Notes under the pieces: generated by a model
What the model saw: only the letters and a program-made list of their open reading frames with translations
What the model was told of the DNA's origin: nothing
Databases searched by the model: none
Part shown: piece after piece, positions 44,421 through 54,279 of the stretch
Numbering within the stretch: position 1 is the stretch's first letter
Layout of the letters: every line of letters starts with the position of its first letter
Assembly: GCA_030765525.1 (NCBI GenBank)
Contig: JAVCCK010000035.1
Coordinates: forward strand, 73,946 to 137,945
DNA from: Candidatus Lernaella stagnicola
GTDB lineage: Bacteria; Lernaellota; Lernaellaia; Lernaellales; Lernaellaceae
Reading direction: 5' to 3'
DNA: 64,000 bases
Program-made: the position numbers and the translations under genes

Positions 44421-47141
44421 ATGAAACGATTGCTACTACTCTTCCTCGGCGCGGCGTTGCTTCTCGCGTTGGTGGTCGGGTGTGGGGACGAACGCGAACC
44501 GTTGGAACCCGCACCGGCTGACTCTAGCTTCCGCATGCTCATGAGCAATCCGCATCAGGGGCAGTTCAACCTGCCGCTGACCAGCCAGCTTGTGGTTTAC
44601 ATGTCCGCTGAAGTCGACCCGGCTTCCATCGTCAACCGCGTGTTTTTGGCCAACGAAGACGGATTCCGTCCGGCGATCGAAGTCGAGGTCTACTTGGCGT
44701 CGATCATCATCACGTCGGTGTCGCACTGGCCGGAACGGACGGACTACACGATCACCCTGAAACCGGGAATTCGCAGCCGGGCGGGCGACGTGTTGAAAGA
44801 AGAGCGGACGATTCAATTTCAAACCGGGTTGCGGCGGCCGAAGGCGGCCGAGCGGCTCAACGTCGTGCGGACCGTGCCCGGCGAGGACGATCCGTGTTGG
44901 GACTTCCACACGTTTCGCGTCTTTTTCAACGAGCCGGTAGACCGCGATTCCGTGGAGTACGGAAAGTCGTTTCTGTTCATCCACGTTGCTAGCGGCGATC
45001 CTGTACCGGGCAACCTGTTTGCCCGCGCGGGGCAGCTCGTGTTCGATCCCGACGAAGATTTGACCGCCGGGGAGACCTACCAGCTCACCGTGACGCAGGA
45101 AATGTTCGACGCCAACGGTGACAATTTGGCGGTCCCGTTTCACGCGCAGTTCGTGCCGCTCTCGACCGGTGAGCATACGCTGCTGGCCATGGACAAATGT
45201 CCGACGGCCGTGCCGGGATTCGGCTTTTGCGACGCGCTGCCGGACGACGGCGCGTACCCCAAGAGCCAGATCATCCCGTACCCCATGAATTCGATGTACA
45301 CCAAGTCGGTGTTTCTCGGCGTGACGAACATGCTGATCGGCGGCCGGCTGTGGAATGAGTTTGGCGACGCGAAGCTGTCGCCCGATCGCATCCCCTTCGT
45401 CGTGCGCAAGGGACAGAAGCTGATCGGCAAGCCGCTGCAATACAAGGTCGGCGGCGTCATCCCCTCGGGCATTTTGACCGGGGAAATTCAAATCACGCTT
45501 CTTACCGACGCCGTGGGTGAAATGCTGGGTTCCGAATTCGTGCACGGCGAGGCGGGACTGCCCGCGACGATTACGCTTTTTCTCGACGCGGCGATGACCT
45601 TGGAAAACACAACGGCCAACTCGCTGCTGCCGCAGCCCTTGCTCGGTACCAAGCTCGTCGGCGTGGCGTCGGTGGATCTCATCGACCCGGAATCCGGATA
45701 CGAGGCGATGAAAATCGAATTGGTCGGCTATTCGGAGTTGAACCTGGGTAACGAGCGCATGCCCGTGGCGATGGCGCTGCAAATGGTGCCGCCGCCGACG
45801 TTGCCGGAGCAGGAATTCGACACGACGCCGCCGTTTGTTACCGCCGTTTCGCCCGTGGATATGGTGATCGACGACATCGACATTTCAGATGTCGTGGATA
45901 CCCGCATGGCGGGCGAAAAAATCATCGTTTACTTCTCCGAGCCGCTGGATCCCGACACGGTCCGCGACAACATCTACGTGCTCGGACCGGAGGGGCGCGT
46001 GTCGGTCAAGTACGATCTCTACCAACCCAAAATGTTCCTCATCCCCGACTATCCGCTGGAACCGGACACGACGTATCAAATCATCGTGGAGCCCGGAATC
46101 GAGGATATCGTCGGCAACAAACTGGCGACGGGGAGCACCTACTCGTTCACAACGATGCCATTGCAGTCTTCGCCGGTGGACCCGCCCGTTGTGCTGGCCG
46201 CCGTGCCGGAACTGCGGCCGAACAGTACGATGGCGAGCAATTTTCTGCCGGAATTCTACTTCTCGCAGATTATCGATCTCGATTCGCTGGTCTACGGAGA
46301 CGCGTACGGTCTCTACGACATGACCGAGGGCGGCGAGTTGATTCCCGGCACGCACGTTAGTTATTCGGTGTTCTTCGACTTCGTGCCCGATAGCGAATTG
46401 ATCGTCGGCCATCATTATCGCTGGGTGATTACCGAGGGCGCTACGAACCTCGACGGCGTCGCGCTGGATACCGACATGGACCGGGAGCCCGGCGGGCCGC
46501 CTATCGAAATCGATTTCGTGGTTACGCCGTACTCGCCCTTCAGCCAAACCGTGTTCATGACCTATCCCTACGCCGACACCAATGCCAACGGGTACTTGGA
46601 CCCGGAGGAAACGCCGACCAAGACCAATACGATGATCATGGACTCGCCGCTCATCAAAGACCCCGCTTATGTGTTGGGCTTCTTCCCGATCAACGTACAC
46701 GGCTTGGTGTACGGGGAACAAAATGAAGCGCGGCTGCCGGTGAACGTGGCGCCGAACGGCTACCAATTCGCAACCAGCATTTCGGTCAGCCTCGGTGGCA
46801 AAACCGATCCGCCGGGATTGCTGGATATGGGCCGTATGCTGATTCAATTGCAGCCGGGCTCCGCCACCGATATCATTCGTGGTGAAGACGGCAAGCTGGC
46901 CAGCGACACGGACATCATTATGTCGTTCAATGTCGAAAACAGCCTGCTGAACTCGTTCCTCGTGCACGACATGTTCCTGCAGATTCCCAGCGTCGTGCGC
47001 TACAGCCAGGACGGGCGCATGATAACCGTCATTCGCGGCCAAACCATGGCGGGCATGGTCATTCCCGTGCTCGGTGTCATGGACATCCCGGTCGCGGTTG
47101 ATTTGGTTAGCTCTACAGTGCCGACGACGCGCGGCTTCTAA
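44421..47141 (+). CDS. Large Ig-like (Big_5) lipoprotein
   Basis: A 906-aa lipoprotein with a lipobox LALVVGC (Cys 21). It is built of repeated Ig-like domains with the Big_5 layout: PHQGQFNLPLTSQLVVYMS (about 42-130), a second near 155-260, a third (FVTAVSPVDMVIDD, about 470-585) and a fourth near 600-715, each with the DxxTVxxxxVxV-like strand and RAGDVLKEERTIQF-type ends. Such domains are spacers or adhesion modules in surface proteins. The gene follows the interrupted FadL gene by 18 bases and probably shared its transcript, so it could be a partner of that porin. It is followed by a strong terminator. Confidence 0.78.
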   Translation: MKRLLLLFLGAALLLALVVGCGDEREPLEPAPADSSFRMLMSNPHQGQFNLPLTSQLVVYMSAEVDPASIVNRVFLANEDGFRPAIEVEVYLASIIITSVSHWPERTDYTITLKPGIRSRAGDVLKEERTIQFQTGLRRPKAAERLNVVRTVPGEDDPCWDFHTFRVFFNEPVDRDSVEYGKSFLFIHVASGDPVPGNLFARAGQLVFDPDEDLTAGETYQLTVTQEMFDANGDNLAVPFHAQFVPLSTGEHTLLAMDKCPTAVPGFGFCDALPDDGAYPKSQIIPYPMNSMYTKSVFLGVTNMLIGGRLWNEFGDAKLSPDRIPFVVRKGQKLIGKPLQYKVGGVIPSGILTGEIQITLLTDAVGEMLGSEFVHGEAGLPATITLFLDAAMTLENTTANSLLPQPLLGTKLVGVASVDLIDPESGYEAMKIELVGYSELNLGNERMPVAMALQMVPPPTLPEQEFDTTPPFVTAVSPVDMVIDDIDISDVVDTRMAGEKIIVYFSEPLDPDTVRDNIYVLGPEGRVSVKYDLYQPKMFLIPDYPLEPDTTYQIIVEPGIEDIVGNKLATGSTYSFTTMPLQSSPVDPPVVLAAVPELRPNSTMASNFLPEFYFSQIIDLDSLVYGDAYGLYDMTEGGELIPGTHVSYSVFFDFVPDSELIVGHHYRWVITEGATNLDGVALDTDMDREPGGPPIEIDFVVTPYSPFSQTVFMTYPYADTNANGYLDPEETPTKTNTMIMDSPLIKDPAYVLGFFPINVHGLVYGEQNEARLPVNVAPNGYQFATSISVSLGGKTDPPGLLDMGRMLIQLQPGSATDIIRGEDGKLASDTDIIMSFNVENSLLNSFLVHDMFLQIPSVVRYSQDGRMITVIRGQTMAGMVIPVLGVMDIPVAVDLVSSTVPTTRGF

Positions 47142-47165
47142 CGACCGCGCTTCTTGAGCTTTTGG

Positions 47166-47195
47166 CGGCAACCCCTGCGGGTTGCCGTTTTCTTT
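47166..47195 (+). terminator. Terminator after the Ig-like lipoprotein gene
   Basis: CGGCAACCC (47166-47174) pairs perfectly with GGGTTGCCG (47179-47187) around CTGC, followed by TTTTCTTT. It ends the porin-lipoprotein transcript 25 bases past the stop. Confidence 0.88.
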
Positions 47196-47278
47196 ATCAG
47201 CGACATACAGGCGACAACGAGGCGCCCGACGCGCTAAAATGCGCTGTTTATGCCGCACGACGCGGCGAATCGGAAGCT

Positions 47279-49015
47279 ATGACGAGGAACATGCCGCACT
47301 TACCCACGACTTTGGACGAAGCGCAGAGCCGAGGCTGGAACGAACTGGATGTCATTCTGGTCACCGGCGACGCCCACGTGGACCATCCGTCTTTCCCCGC
47401 CGCCTTGTTGGGCCGCGTGCTCGAAGCGGCAGGCTTTCGCGTGGGTGTGATCGCGCGACCGGACGTCAACGACCCGGCGGATATTGCTCGTCTGGGAATT
47501 CCGCGTTTGTTCTTTGGCGTAACGGCCGGCAGCCTTGATTCGATGGTCGGCAATTACACCGCTCTCAAGCGTCGCCGTTCCGACGACCCCTACGCACCGG
47601 GCGGCATGGCCGGGGGGCGGCCCGATCGAGCGCTGACCGTGTACTGCAACCTCATCCGGCGCAATTTCGGCAAAGCGGCGTTCCTCGTGGCGGGCGGCCT
47701 GGAGGCGGGCCTGCGTCGCTTCGCGCATTACGATTATTGGAGCGACGCCGTGCGGCGGTCGGCTTTGATGGACTGCGGCGCCGACGTGCTGGTCCACGGC
47801 ATGGGGGAAGGGCCGATTGTCGAAATCGCCAAGCGGCTCGATCACTTGTTGGCCGAGGAGCCGATGCTTCTCGAAGCGCGTCGCGCCGGCCGTAAAGTGG
47901 AGCCCAGTCGGCAAGTGGCGGCGGTAAACGAGGTCGCGGGCGTCGTGTATCGGGTCCCGAAAAATAGTAATCCGCCGCCGGATGGCATTGCTTTGCCGCC
48001 CGCGGAAGAAGTGGCGGAGAACCCGCGAAGTTACGCCCACGCCCATCAATTGCAGGAAACAAACTGCGACCGTGCGATGTGGCAAGAGACCGGCGGCATG
48101 CGCGTGGTCGCCAATCCGCCTTGGCCACCGCTCAGCGGTTCGGAACTCGATCGCATCTACGGGCTCGATTTCACGCTGGACGTGCATCCGGTGTACGGCG
48201 GCGAGCGGGTGCCCGCGTTGGAGCAGGTTCGTTTCGGTATCACCGCGCACCGCGGCTGCTTCGGCGGTTGCGCCTTCTGCGCGATCGGGGCGCATCAGGG
48301 CAAAGCGATTTCGTTTCGTTCGGAAGCGTCGATCCTGGACAACGTTCGACGCGTTGTCGCCCATCCGGATTTTCGCGGCACGATCTCGGACCTGGGCGGG
48401 CCGACCGCCAACATGTACGGCATGTCATGCGGGAAGGAGGGCGGCTGCAACCGTCCGTCATGCCTGTGGCCGAATCGGTGCCGCCATTTGTCGGTTGATG
48501 CGACGCCTTACTTGGAACTTCTGCGAAAGGCCTCGGCCGTGCCGGGCGTCAAGCACCTATTCGTGACGACCGGTATCCGCACCGATTTGGCCGTGCTGTC
48601 CGAGGCGCTGATGAAGCGGTTGGCCGCCCACCATACCAGCGGATTGATGAAAGTCGCGCCGGAACACGTCGTCGGGCGGGTGTTGGATTTCATGCGCAAA
48701 CCGGACATCGAAAGCTTCGTGAAGTTTCTCGACATGCACCGCGGTTTCTCGAAAGCGGCAGGCCGCGAGCAGTACGTGCTGCCGTATTTCATCGCCGCGC
48801 ATCCGGGCTGCACATTGGAGGATATGAAGCGCGTCAAGCAGTTCATGCGCCGGCACGGACTCACCGTCGAACAGTGCCAGATTTTCACGCCGACGCCGGG
48901 CACCGCCGCCACGACGATGTACGCGACGGGGCTCGACCCAGCCACGCTCGAAGCGGTTTACGTGGAACGCGATCCGAAGATGAAGCAGGCGCAAAAGGAC
49001 TTGATTCTAGGCTGA
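47279..49015 (+). CDS. YgiQ-family radical SAM protein
   Basis: A 578-aa radical SAM enzyme of the YgiQ family. The SAM-cluster Cys motif is Cx3Cx2C in HRGCFGGCAFCAIGAHQGK (about residue 330). An N-terminal ~300-residue domain (LDVILVTGDAHVDHPSFPAALLGRVL) typical of the family precedes it, and a C-terminal domain follows. The reaction is unproven. The ATG at 47279 has GGAAG just upstream; an ATG four codons later (47291) is an alternative. The gene is separated from its left neighbour by a terminator and converges with the second S8 protease gene, whose stop is 12 bases away. Confidence 0.92.
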   Translation: MTRNMPHLPTTLDEAQSRGWNELDVILVTGDAHVDHPSFPAALLGRVLEAAGFRVGVIARPDVNDPADIARLGIPRLFFGVTAGSLDSMVGNYTALKRRRSDDPYAPGGMAGGRPDRALTVYCNLIRRNFGKAAFLVAGGLEAGLRRFAHYDYWSDAVRRSALMDCGADVLVHGMGEGPIVEIAKRLDHLLAEEPMLLEARRAGRKVEPSRQVAAVNEVAGVVYRVPKNSNPPPDGIALPPAEEVAENPRSYAHAHQLQETNCDRAMWQETGGMRVVANPPWPPLSGSELDRIYGLDFTLDVHPVYGGERVPALEQVRFGITAHRGCFGGCAFCAIGAHQGKAISFRSEASILDNVRRVVAHPDFRGTISDLGGPTANMYGMSCGKEGGCNRPSCLWPNRCRHLSVDATPYLELLRKASAVPGVKHLFVTTGIRTDLAVLSEALMKRLAAHHTSGLMKVAPEHVVGRVLDFMRKPDIESFVKFLDMHRGFSKAAGREQYVLPYFIAAHPGCTLEDMKRVKQFMRRHGLTVEQCQIFTPTPGTAATTMYATGLDPATLEAVYVERDPKMKQAQKDLILG

Positions 49016-49027
49016 CCTAACCCGCGT

Positions 49028-52000
49028 TTAGCACCCACAACCAGTGTCATTTGCAGTGTCTGCGCCGTTATCGGCGTCGGCACGGTCGTTATCTGCGTCG
49101 TCGTCGGTGTCGTCATCATCGTCATTGGCGTCGTCGTCGTCACCAACGGTGTCGTCGTCGTCGTCGTCGTCATCGTTGTCATCGTTATTATCGTCGTCGT
49201 CATCGTCGTCGTCGTCATCGTCACCGGGCACGTAGGGTGCGACCTCGGCCACGTTGCTGATGCGCGAACGATGGCCCTCGTTGTCCACGGCAATCAAGGC
49301 GATGCGCTGGGCGGTGACGGTCGAGATCTCAAAGGTCGCCGAGTCGCCGCCGTATTCAGGGCCGGGGGTAAGCGCCACTCCGGGAGCGGCTTGAAAGGAA
49401 TTCCAGTCGGACAAATCGATGGAACCGTCGGCGTCCAGCCGCACCGTGTAATTCGACGCGCGCCCGCACCACCAATCGTCGCCGGGTGCCGTAAACTCAA
49501 GTAATAAGGAGCCATTCGGCGTTTCCGCGGCGGTCAAATCGGTCACGCGGGCCGGTGGCAGGGTGTCGGCGCCGTGGTACCCGGTGTTGCGTTCGTCGTG
49601 ATGGAAGCGCGGCCAGTCGGAATTCGGCTCGCCATCCGGGCATGTTTCGCCGAGGCTTTCCCAGGCGTAGAGATATCCCTCGCGGGTGTGAGAGACGACT
49701 TCCACCATGCCGTCGGCATCGATGTCGCCCACCGCAGGCGAGGCAAGTGTCCATTTTTGCGTGTATTTTGGCCACCCGGCAATTTCGCGGCCGTTCTTGC
49801 GATGCGCGTGCACCAGGTAGTCGCCGGTACCGCCGATTATTTCGCGCATGCCGTCGCCGTCCAAATCGCCGGTGACCGGCTGGATCAGCAGCGGCAGGTC
49901 GCCGTATTTCGCCCTGACGACCTTCCGGTACGGTGGGTCGAGCTTGAAGCCGTTGACCACGGATTTGATGGCTTTCAGTCCGCCCGGAGTCAATTGCAGG
50001 AGCCCGATGGCGGGCTGCAGGTAAATGGGGTCTTCGGTCGGATCGAGGGCCGACAAGCACGGCGAACCGGCGGCGTTGATGGACAGAGACCCCTCCAAGT
50101 GTTCGATTTCAAAGCCATCCACGCTGTAGCGCAGAATTTGCGGCACCCACACCATCGCGCCGACGGCAATCGTCGTCTTTTCGCCCGCGGTCCAAACGGC
50201 CGGCGAGCCGGAAATTCCGCCGATGATGTTGAAAAACGGCAACACGCTCGAACCCTGCAGAGGCGTGGCGGGCCAGTTCGGCAGGAACGGGCCGCCGGGG
50301 TGGTTCATGCCGTCGTGGTAAATGGCGTAGAGGCGACCGGAGTCACGATCACCGCCCGGGCATTCCTCGCTGGTGGGTACGAGCACGGAAAGGCGCTGGC
50401 TGATCTGCGGGTCCGGATGCCGCGGGTCGAGTATGCCCACCGCGGGCGTGCCGAAAATGGCAAAGGGGATGTCGGAACCGTTGCACACTTTGTCGCGAGG
50501 CACCAAGCCTTGGTCCGACCGGCAAAACACCGGCCAACCCGGCAGCGGCGTTGCGCTCCCCGGCGACGGGGCCGGTTTCCACGCATACATTTTTTGATCG
50601 AGGGAACCGGCGATGATTTCAAGCACGCCGTCCAGGTCCAAGTCTGCAAGTACCGGCGAAGACATGAATCCGTTGCCTTGTCCGTATCCGAGAACCGACG
50701 ACGGGTCGACCGGATTGGCGCTTACCGGAAAGCCCGGCAAAAACGTGCCGCCGTTGTTTGGATCGATCGCGTAGACCTTGCCGCCCAAGGTGGCCGCGAC
50801 GATCTCCGGCGTCGAGTCGCTGAACAGATCGCCCACCGCGACCGAAGCGAAAATGCCCGCTCGATACAGCGGGTCGTCGCCGGAGAGATCCATGGGGAAG
50901 CCCGGCAGGTTCGCCCAGGTGCCGAGGCCCTCATCGAATTTGAGGACCACCAATTCGCCGGCGCCGGTGCCGAAGATGATTTCCATGCGGCGGTCGGGAT
51001 CGCCGTCCAGATCGTAAAGCAGCGGCGAGGATTCACCCGAAGCGCCGATCCACAGCGGGAACCCGGGAACCAGGCCGTTGTCCGGGTCGGCGTCGGTGTG
51101 AACGCTGATCGTCTTGCGCGATTCGCCGACGACCAACGCTCCGTCAAGCGCTTCGTACGCCGCTTGGACGCGCAACGTGGCGTCGAAGGCGAACAGTCCG
51201 TCGATGGGCCGCGCGGCCCATTCGGGATCGATGTATTCGGCGACTTGGAACGTCGTGATGAGCCCTTCGACCGAGGAGGTCGCATCGCCGTAGTCGACGG
51301 TGACGAACTCTTCCTCGGCGGGCTGGTGTCCCGGCGCGATCTGCACCGACCAAGTAAGCGGGTAGGTTCGCGCGCTGATCCGGCCGGTCACGTCGATCGC
51401 GTCGTCCGCCGCCGGGTCGAATGTCGTCCACCATTCCGGGGCGGTGATGCGAACTACGGGCGGAATCTTTGACGGCAGGCCCCGGTCGACATCGCCGACC
51501 GCGCGCATCGCGGCTTCCATATCAGGCCGGCCGTAGCCGTAGGTGGCATCCGGCCCGGGCAGGCACGGTTGACTAAGCTGAATGAAGGAGAAGCACCGGT
51601 CTTGTATGTCGTAGGCCGTCATGGTGAGGATTTGCTTGGCTTCGTCGGCCTCGAGATCGATGCCCTGCTCGTGGGCGTAGCTAAACAGCAACGCAAACAA
51701 GCCGGACAGGCTGGCCACCGCTTCGGACGTGCACTCGGAACCGGAGGGGACCGCGAGCATCGTGTGCGAACCGTAGCCGGTGCACCAGGATTCGGTGAAG
51801 GCGTAGTCTTCGCCCTCGAATCCGTCCGGGAAGTGGGCCGGCGGAAGGGGGATCATCGATTTGACGGCAATGGCATCTTCGCCCGCGTAAGGCATCCAGT
51901 GGTGAAAGCTCAGGGCGTCGCACGTAACGCCGACAGCTACCGTGCCTGCGTCATAGGCGTCGATCACTTCTTGCTGGCCTTGGCGCGACCACGTAAAGTT

Positions 52001-53104
52001 CGCGCCCGCGTGGCTGATCACCGAAGCGCCCATCGCGTTGGCGTAGCGTATGGACGCCGCCAACATGCCGAAATCGTAAAACAGGCCGGTGGACGCGCGA
52101 AGCGGAATAATCATGCAATTCGGGCACGCGCCGACATAACCGCCCACGCTGTTATTGCCCTCCGAAACGATTTCGCGCGCTTGCCAGTGGCCGTGGTTGC
52201 CCAGGGGAAGGGCGGCAGTGTCCAACGCTTCGTTGACGTTGCGCAGGAAATCCCACCCGGAGATATCGTCGACAAACCCGTTGGCGTCGTCGTCGAAACC
52301 GTCGGAGAATGTCTGGATCAATTGGTAGGCATCGCGGTTTCCCGGGGCACCCAGGCGGTCGTCGTAGCGATAATCCTCGACGTTGAAACGCCCGTCTTCG
52401 TTGCAGTCGTATTCGTCGCAAGGATCGCCTTCGATATTGGGCAGCGGCAGTTCGCCAACGTTGATGAAAATGTTCCGGCGAAATTCGTTGTCGTGGTAGT
52501 GGCTGATGCCGGTGTCGACCAGAGCAATGAGGATATCGGGGCTACCAGTCGTGTATTTCCACGCGCCGGTGACATTCATGCCGGGAATCTGCCACGGCTC
52601 GGCGGGCCCTTCCGGATCGAAGGGATTGTACCCGAGAAAGGGAGAGGCTTGGTTGTACGTGGCGCGAAACGCCGGCGGGTTATAGGGGTCAAAATTAGGC
52701 GGCGAGTAATCGTTGGGAATGTTCGCCACGAACACGCCGTCGAAAGGCAGGCTGCCCAAAAACGGCTTACCGACCAGGCTTAATACGTCTTCGGTGATAA
52801 CCAGTTGGTAGCGTTGCCCCCACGTCCAACTTGCGGACGGCGTAAAAACGACCGTGTCCTCGCCGGTGAAGGAAATACCCCCCGCCACGGGGTCGCCGAG
52901 CGGAAACGTGACGATGGAAAACGAGGTTTCATCGACGGTCGCGGGGTCGACGGCTTCGTCGAAGGTAACGGTCACCACCGTTGTCGTCCGCGTCACTCGC
53001 GTTGCGAAGTTCGGGGTCATTTCCAGCACATCAAACGCCGCAACCGGAAGCGACAGGAGGAATAGAGCCAACAAAAATGTGAAACCAAAACACGCTTTAG
53101 GCAT
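49028..53104 (-). CDS. Secreted S8 subtilisin-like protease with FG-GAP-like repeats and Asp-rich GCGC tail (second copy)
   Basis: A 1358-aa paralogue of the 22438-26499 protein with the same order: signal peptide, Ig-like Big_5 domain (MTPNFATRVTRTTTVVTVTF), subtilase domain with Asp 197 (LIALVDTG), His 304 (GNHGHWQ) and Ser near 460 (SECTSEAVASLSG), FG-GAP/VCBS-like repeats (DLDGDPDRRMEII, DLDLDGVLEIIAGS, DIDADGMVEVVSH), a fibronectin-like segment, and an Asp/Asn tail ending NDTGCGC. The ATG at 53104 has AAGGA nine bases upstream; a longer frame lacks a signal peptide. Two exported proteases of one design suggest a duplicated secretion cargo; the shared tail may be a sorting tag. Target unknown. 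Confidence 0.9.
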   Translation of the reverse strand: MPKACFGFTFLLALFLLSLPVAAFDVLEMTPNFATRVTRTTTVVTVTFDEAVDPATVDETSFSIVTFPLGDPVAGGISFTGEDTVVFTPSASWTWGQRYQLVITEDVLSLVGKPFLGSLPFDGVFVANIPNDYSPPNFDPYNPPAFRATYNQASPFLGYNPFDPEGPAEPWQIPGMNVTGAWKYTTGSPDILIALVDTGISHYHDNEFRRNIFINVGELPLPNIEGDPCDEYDCNEDGRFNVEDYRYDDRLGAPGNRDAYQLIQTFSDGFDDDANGFVDDISGWDFLRNVNEALDTAALPLGNHGHWQAREIVSEGNNSVGGYVGACPNCMIIPLRASTGLFYDFGMLAASIRYANAMGASVISHAGANFTWSRQGQQEVIDAYDAGTVAVGVTCDALSFHHWMPYAGEDAIAVKSMIPLPPAHFPDGFEGEDYAFTESWCTGYGSHTMLAVPSGSECTSEAVASLSGLFALLFSYAHEQGIDLEADEAKQILTMTAYDIQDRCFSFIQLSQPCLPGPDATYGYGRPDMEAAMRAVGDVDRGLPSKIPPVVRITAPEWWTTFDPAADDAIDVTGRISARTYPLTWSVQIAPGHQPAEEEFVTVDYGDATSSVEGLITTFQVAEYIDPEWAARPIDGLFAFDATLRVQAAYEALDGALVVGESRKTISVHTDADPDNGLVPGFPLWIGASGESSPLLYDLDGDPDRRMEIIFGTGAGELVVLKFDEGLGTWANLPGFPMDLSGDDPLYRAGIFASVAVGDLFSDSTPEIVAATLGGKVYAIDPNNGGTFLPGFPVSANPVDPSSVLGYGQGNGFMSSPVLADLDLDGVLEIIAGSLDQKMYAWKPAPSPGSATPLPGWPVFCRSDQGLVPRDKVCNGSDIPFAIFGTPAVGILDPRHPDPQISQRLSVLVPTSEECPGGDRDSGRLYAIYHDGMNHPGGPFLPNWPATPLQGSSVLPFFNIIGGISGSPAVWTAGEKTTIAVGAMVWVPQILRYSVDGFEIEHLEGSLSINAAGSPCLSALDPTEDPIYLQPAIGLLQLTPGGLKAIKSVVNGFKLDPPYRKVVRAKYGDLPLLIQPVTGDLDGDGMREIIGGTGDYLVHAHRKNGREIAGWPKYTQKWTLASPAVGDIDADGMVEVVSHTREGYLYAWESLGETCPDGEPNSDWPRFHHDERNTGYHGADTLPPARVTDLTAAETPNGSLLLEFTAPGDDWWCGRASNYTVRLDADGSIDLSDWNSFQAAPGVALTPGPEYGGDSATFEISTVTAQRIALIAVDNEGHRSRISNVAEVAPYVPGDDDDDDDDDDDNNDDNDDDDDDDDTVGDDDDANDDDDDTDDDADNDRADADNGADTANDTGCGC
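49060..49230. repeat. Long GTC/ATC trinucleotide tract in the protease tail
   Basis: About 57 triplets on the plus strand are mostly GTC, ATC or GTT (GAC/GAT/AAC coding), giving the Asp/Asn tail of the second S8 protease. It is the longest such tract in the window. Confidence 0.8.
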
Positions 53105-53220
53105 AGACCATTCCTTCCCGGGCAAACGGCCGCGGTCCATCGACGCCTTCGATCTAAAAGACGCCATCCATGGGCTTCGAAGTCACGACGACCGAGCCGA
53201 CACAACCGGCAAGCTTACAA

Positions 53221-53251
53221 CAAAACGGGGCCGGTTCAAGTTGCGACCGGC
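53221..53251 (-). terminator. Weak terminator between the flavodoxin and S8 protease genes
   Basis: GCCGGT (53230-53235) pairs with ACCGGC (53246-53251); on the minus strand CCCGTTTTG follows. It sits 38 bases after the stop of the flavodoxin-ferredoxin gene. The stem is only 6 bp, so the call is tentative. Confidence 0.45.
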
Positions 53252-53288
53252 TCTGTCTTTCGGTGTCGGAAAAAATGCGATCCGGCTC

Positions 53289-54257
53289 TTACCCTGTGGG
53301 GGCGTCTGCCAGTTCCGGAGGCGGTACGACCTTGACACCTCGTTGCTCGCAGAAACGGCGAAAGCCGAGCAAACGCGTGTTCAGCATCTCCATTTCCAGC
53401 GCGCCGGTTGGGCAGTTGTTCACGCACCCTAAACAAAGGATGCATTGGTCGTGGTCGATTTGGCGAGCTTGAAGGTGGATGGCGCCGACCGGGCACGTGG
53501 CCTCACAAGCCCCGCACTGAATGCATGTTTCGGGATTGATGGTGTGGTGGTTGATGCCGAGCTTCGTCCACCAACGTAGGTTGAACGACCGCGACATGTC
53601 CTCGATGCTGAACTTGGTTTCACTTGTGTCTTCTTGGCCGTTCCGCGCGGCAAGGACGATTTGCCGGGCGAATTCACGCGCCTGTTCGTACGTGTCTTCG
53701 TTGGGCAGGTGCCGGTATTGCAGCGTGCGTTTGTCGTTGCCGAAGGACCACGTTGGCGCAAAGGCCGACATGTTGCCGAACGCCGTGTGTCCGACCGGCA
53801 TCGCGCCGCGCTCGCGCATCGCGTGCAGCAAACGAACGGCCGTGTTTTGTACATTGTGACCGATGCCGCCATAGGTGACGAATCCGGCTCCGGCTTTCCC
53901 GGCGAGGGGCGGCAACTTTTGCAGGAAGCGCTGCATCCCTTCGGGCACGTCGACGTAGAAAATCGGCGATCCGAGTACGATTAAATCCGCCTCTGCCAGG
54001 GCCTCGATTTGCATTTCCCGGCACGCGCCGGCGGTGACGGCGATGTTTTCCTTTTCCAGTGTCTTGGCGATCAAACGGCCCATGCGCTCGGTATGGCCGG
54101 TTTGGCTGTACCAGACGACGGCCGCTTTTTTAACCTCGATCGGTTGGGCCGCCTGCGGGGGCCGGCTGCCGGGATTATCGGCCCGGGCTTTGCCGAGACC
54201 GCACCGGGCTGCAATGGTCGTTGCTGTCATTACGGTTAGGAAACGGCGACGGTTCAT
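53289..54257 (-). CDS. Tat-exported flavodoxin with two [4Fe-4S] ferredoxin clusters
   Basis: A 322-aa fusion of the EFR1 type. The start MNRRRFLTVMTATTIAARC is a Tat signal (RRxFL), and the ATG at 54257 is preceded by AAGGGA. The flavodoxin domain (about 42-205) has the FMN phosphate loop YSQTGHTERMG. The ferredoxin part (about 240-295) has two CxxCxxCxxxCP sets: CIQCGACEATCP and CILCLGCVNNCP. It would transfer electrons between FMN and iron-sulfur clusters, unusually on the outer side of the membrane. It lies 22 bases after the APH-family gene on the same strand, so a link to the acyl-CoA genes is possible. Tat export means FMN and clusters are loaded before transport. Confidence 0.85.
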   Translation of the reverse strand: MNRRRFLTVMTATTIAARCGLGKARADNPGSRPPQAAQPIEVKKAAVVWYSQTGHTERMGRLIAKTLEKENIAVTAGACREMQIEALAEADLIVLGSPIFYVDVPEGMQRFLQKLPPLAGKAGAGFVTYGGIGHNVQNTAVRLLHAMRERGAMPVGHTAFGNMSAFAPTWSFGNDKRTLQYRHLPNEDTYEQAREFARQIVLAARNGQEDTSETKFSIEDMSRSFNLRWWTKLGINHHTINPETCIQCGACEATCPVGAIHLQARQIDHDQCILCLGCVNNCPTGALEMEMLNTRLLGFRRFCEQRGVKVVPPPELADAPTG

Positions 54258-54279
54258 GGTGGTTCCCTTTATGAGCGGT

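Noticed and set aside
49044-49235. Poly-Ser and poly-Arg frames across the trinucleotide tract
   Set aside because: They are alternative readings of the GTC/ATC repeats that encode the protease tail; no evidence of independent translation.
49574-51472. A 632-codon plus-strand open frame
   Set aside because: It is the antisense shadow of the S8 protease repeats; no signal, motif or ribosome site supports it.
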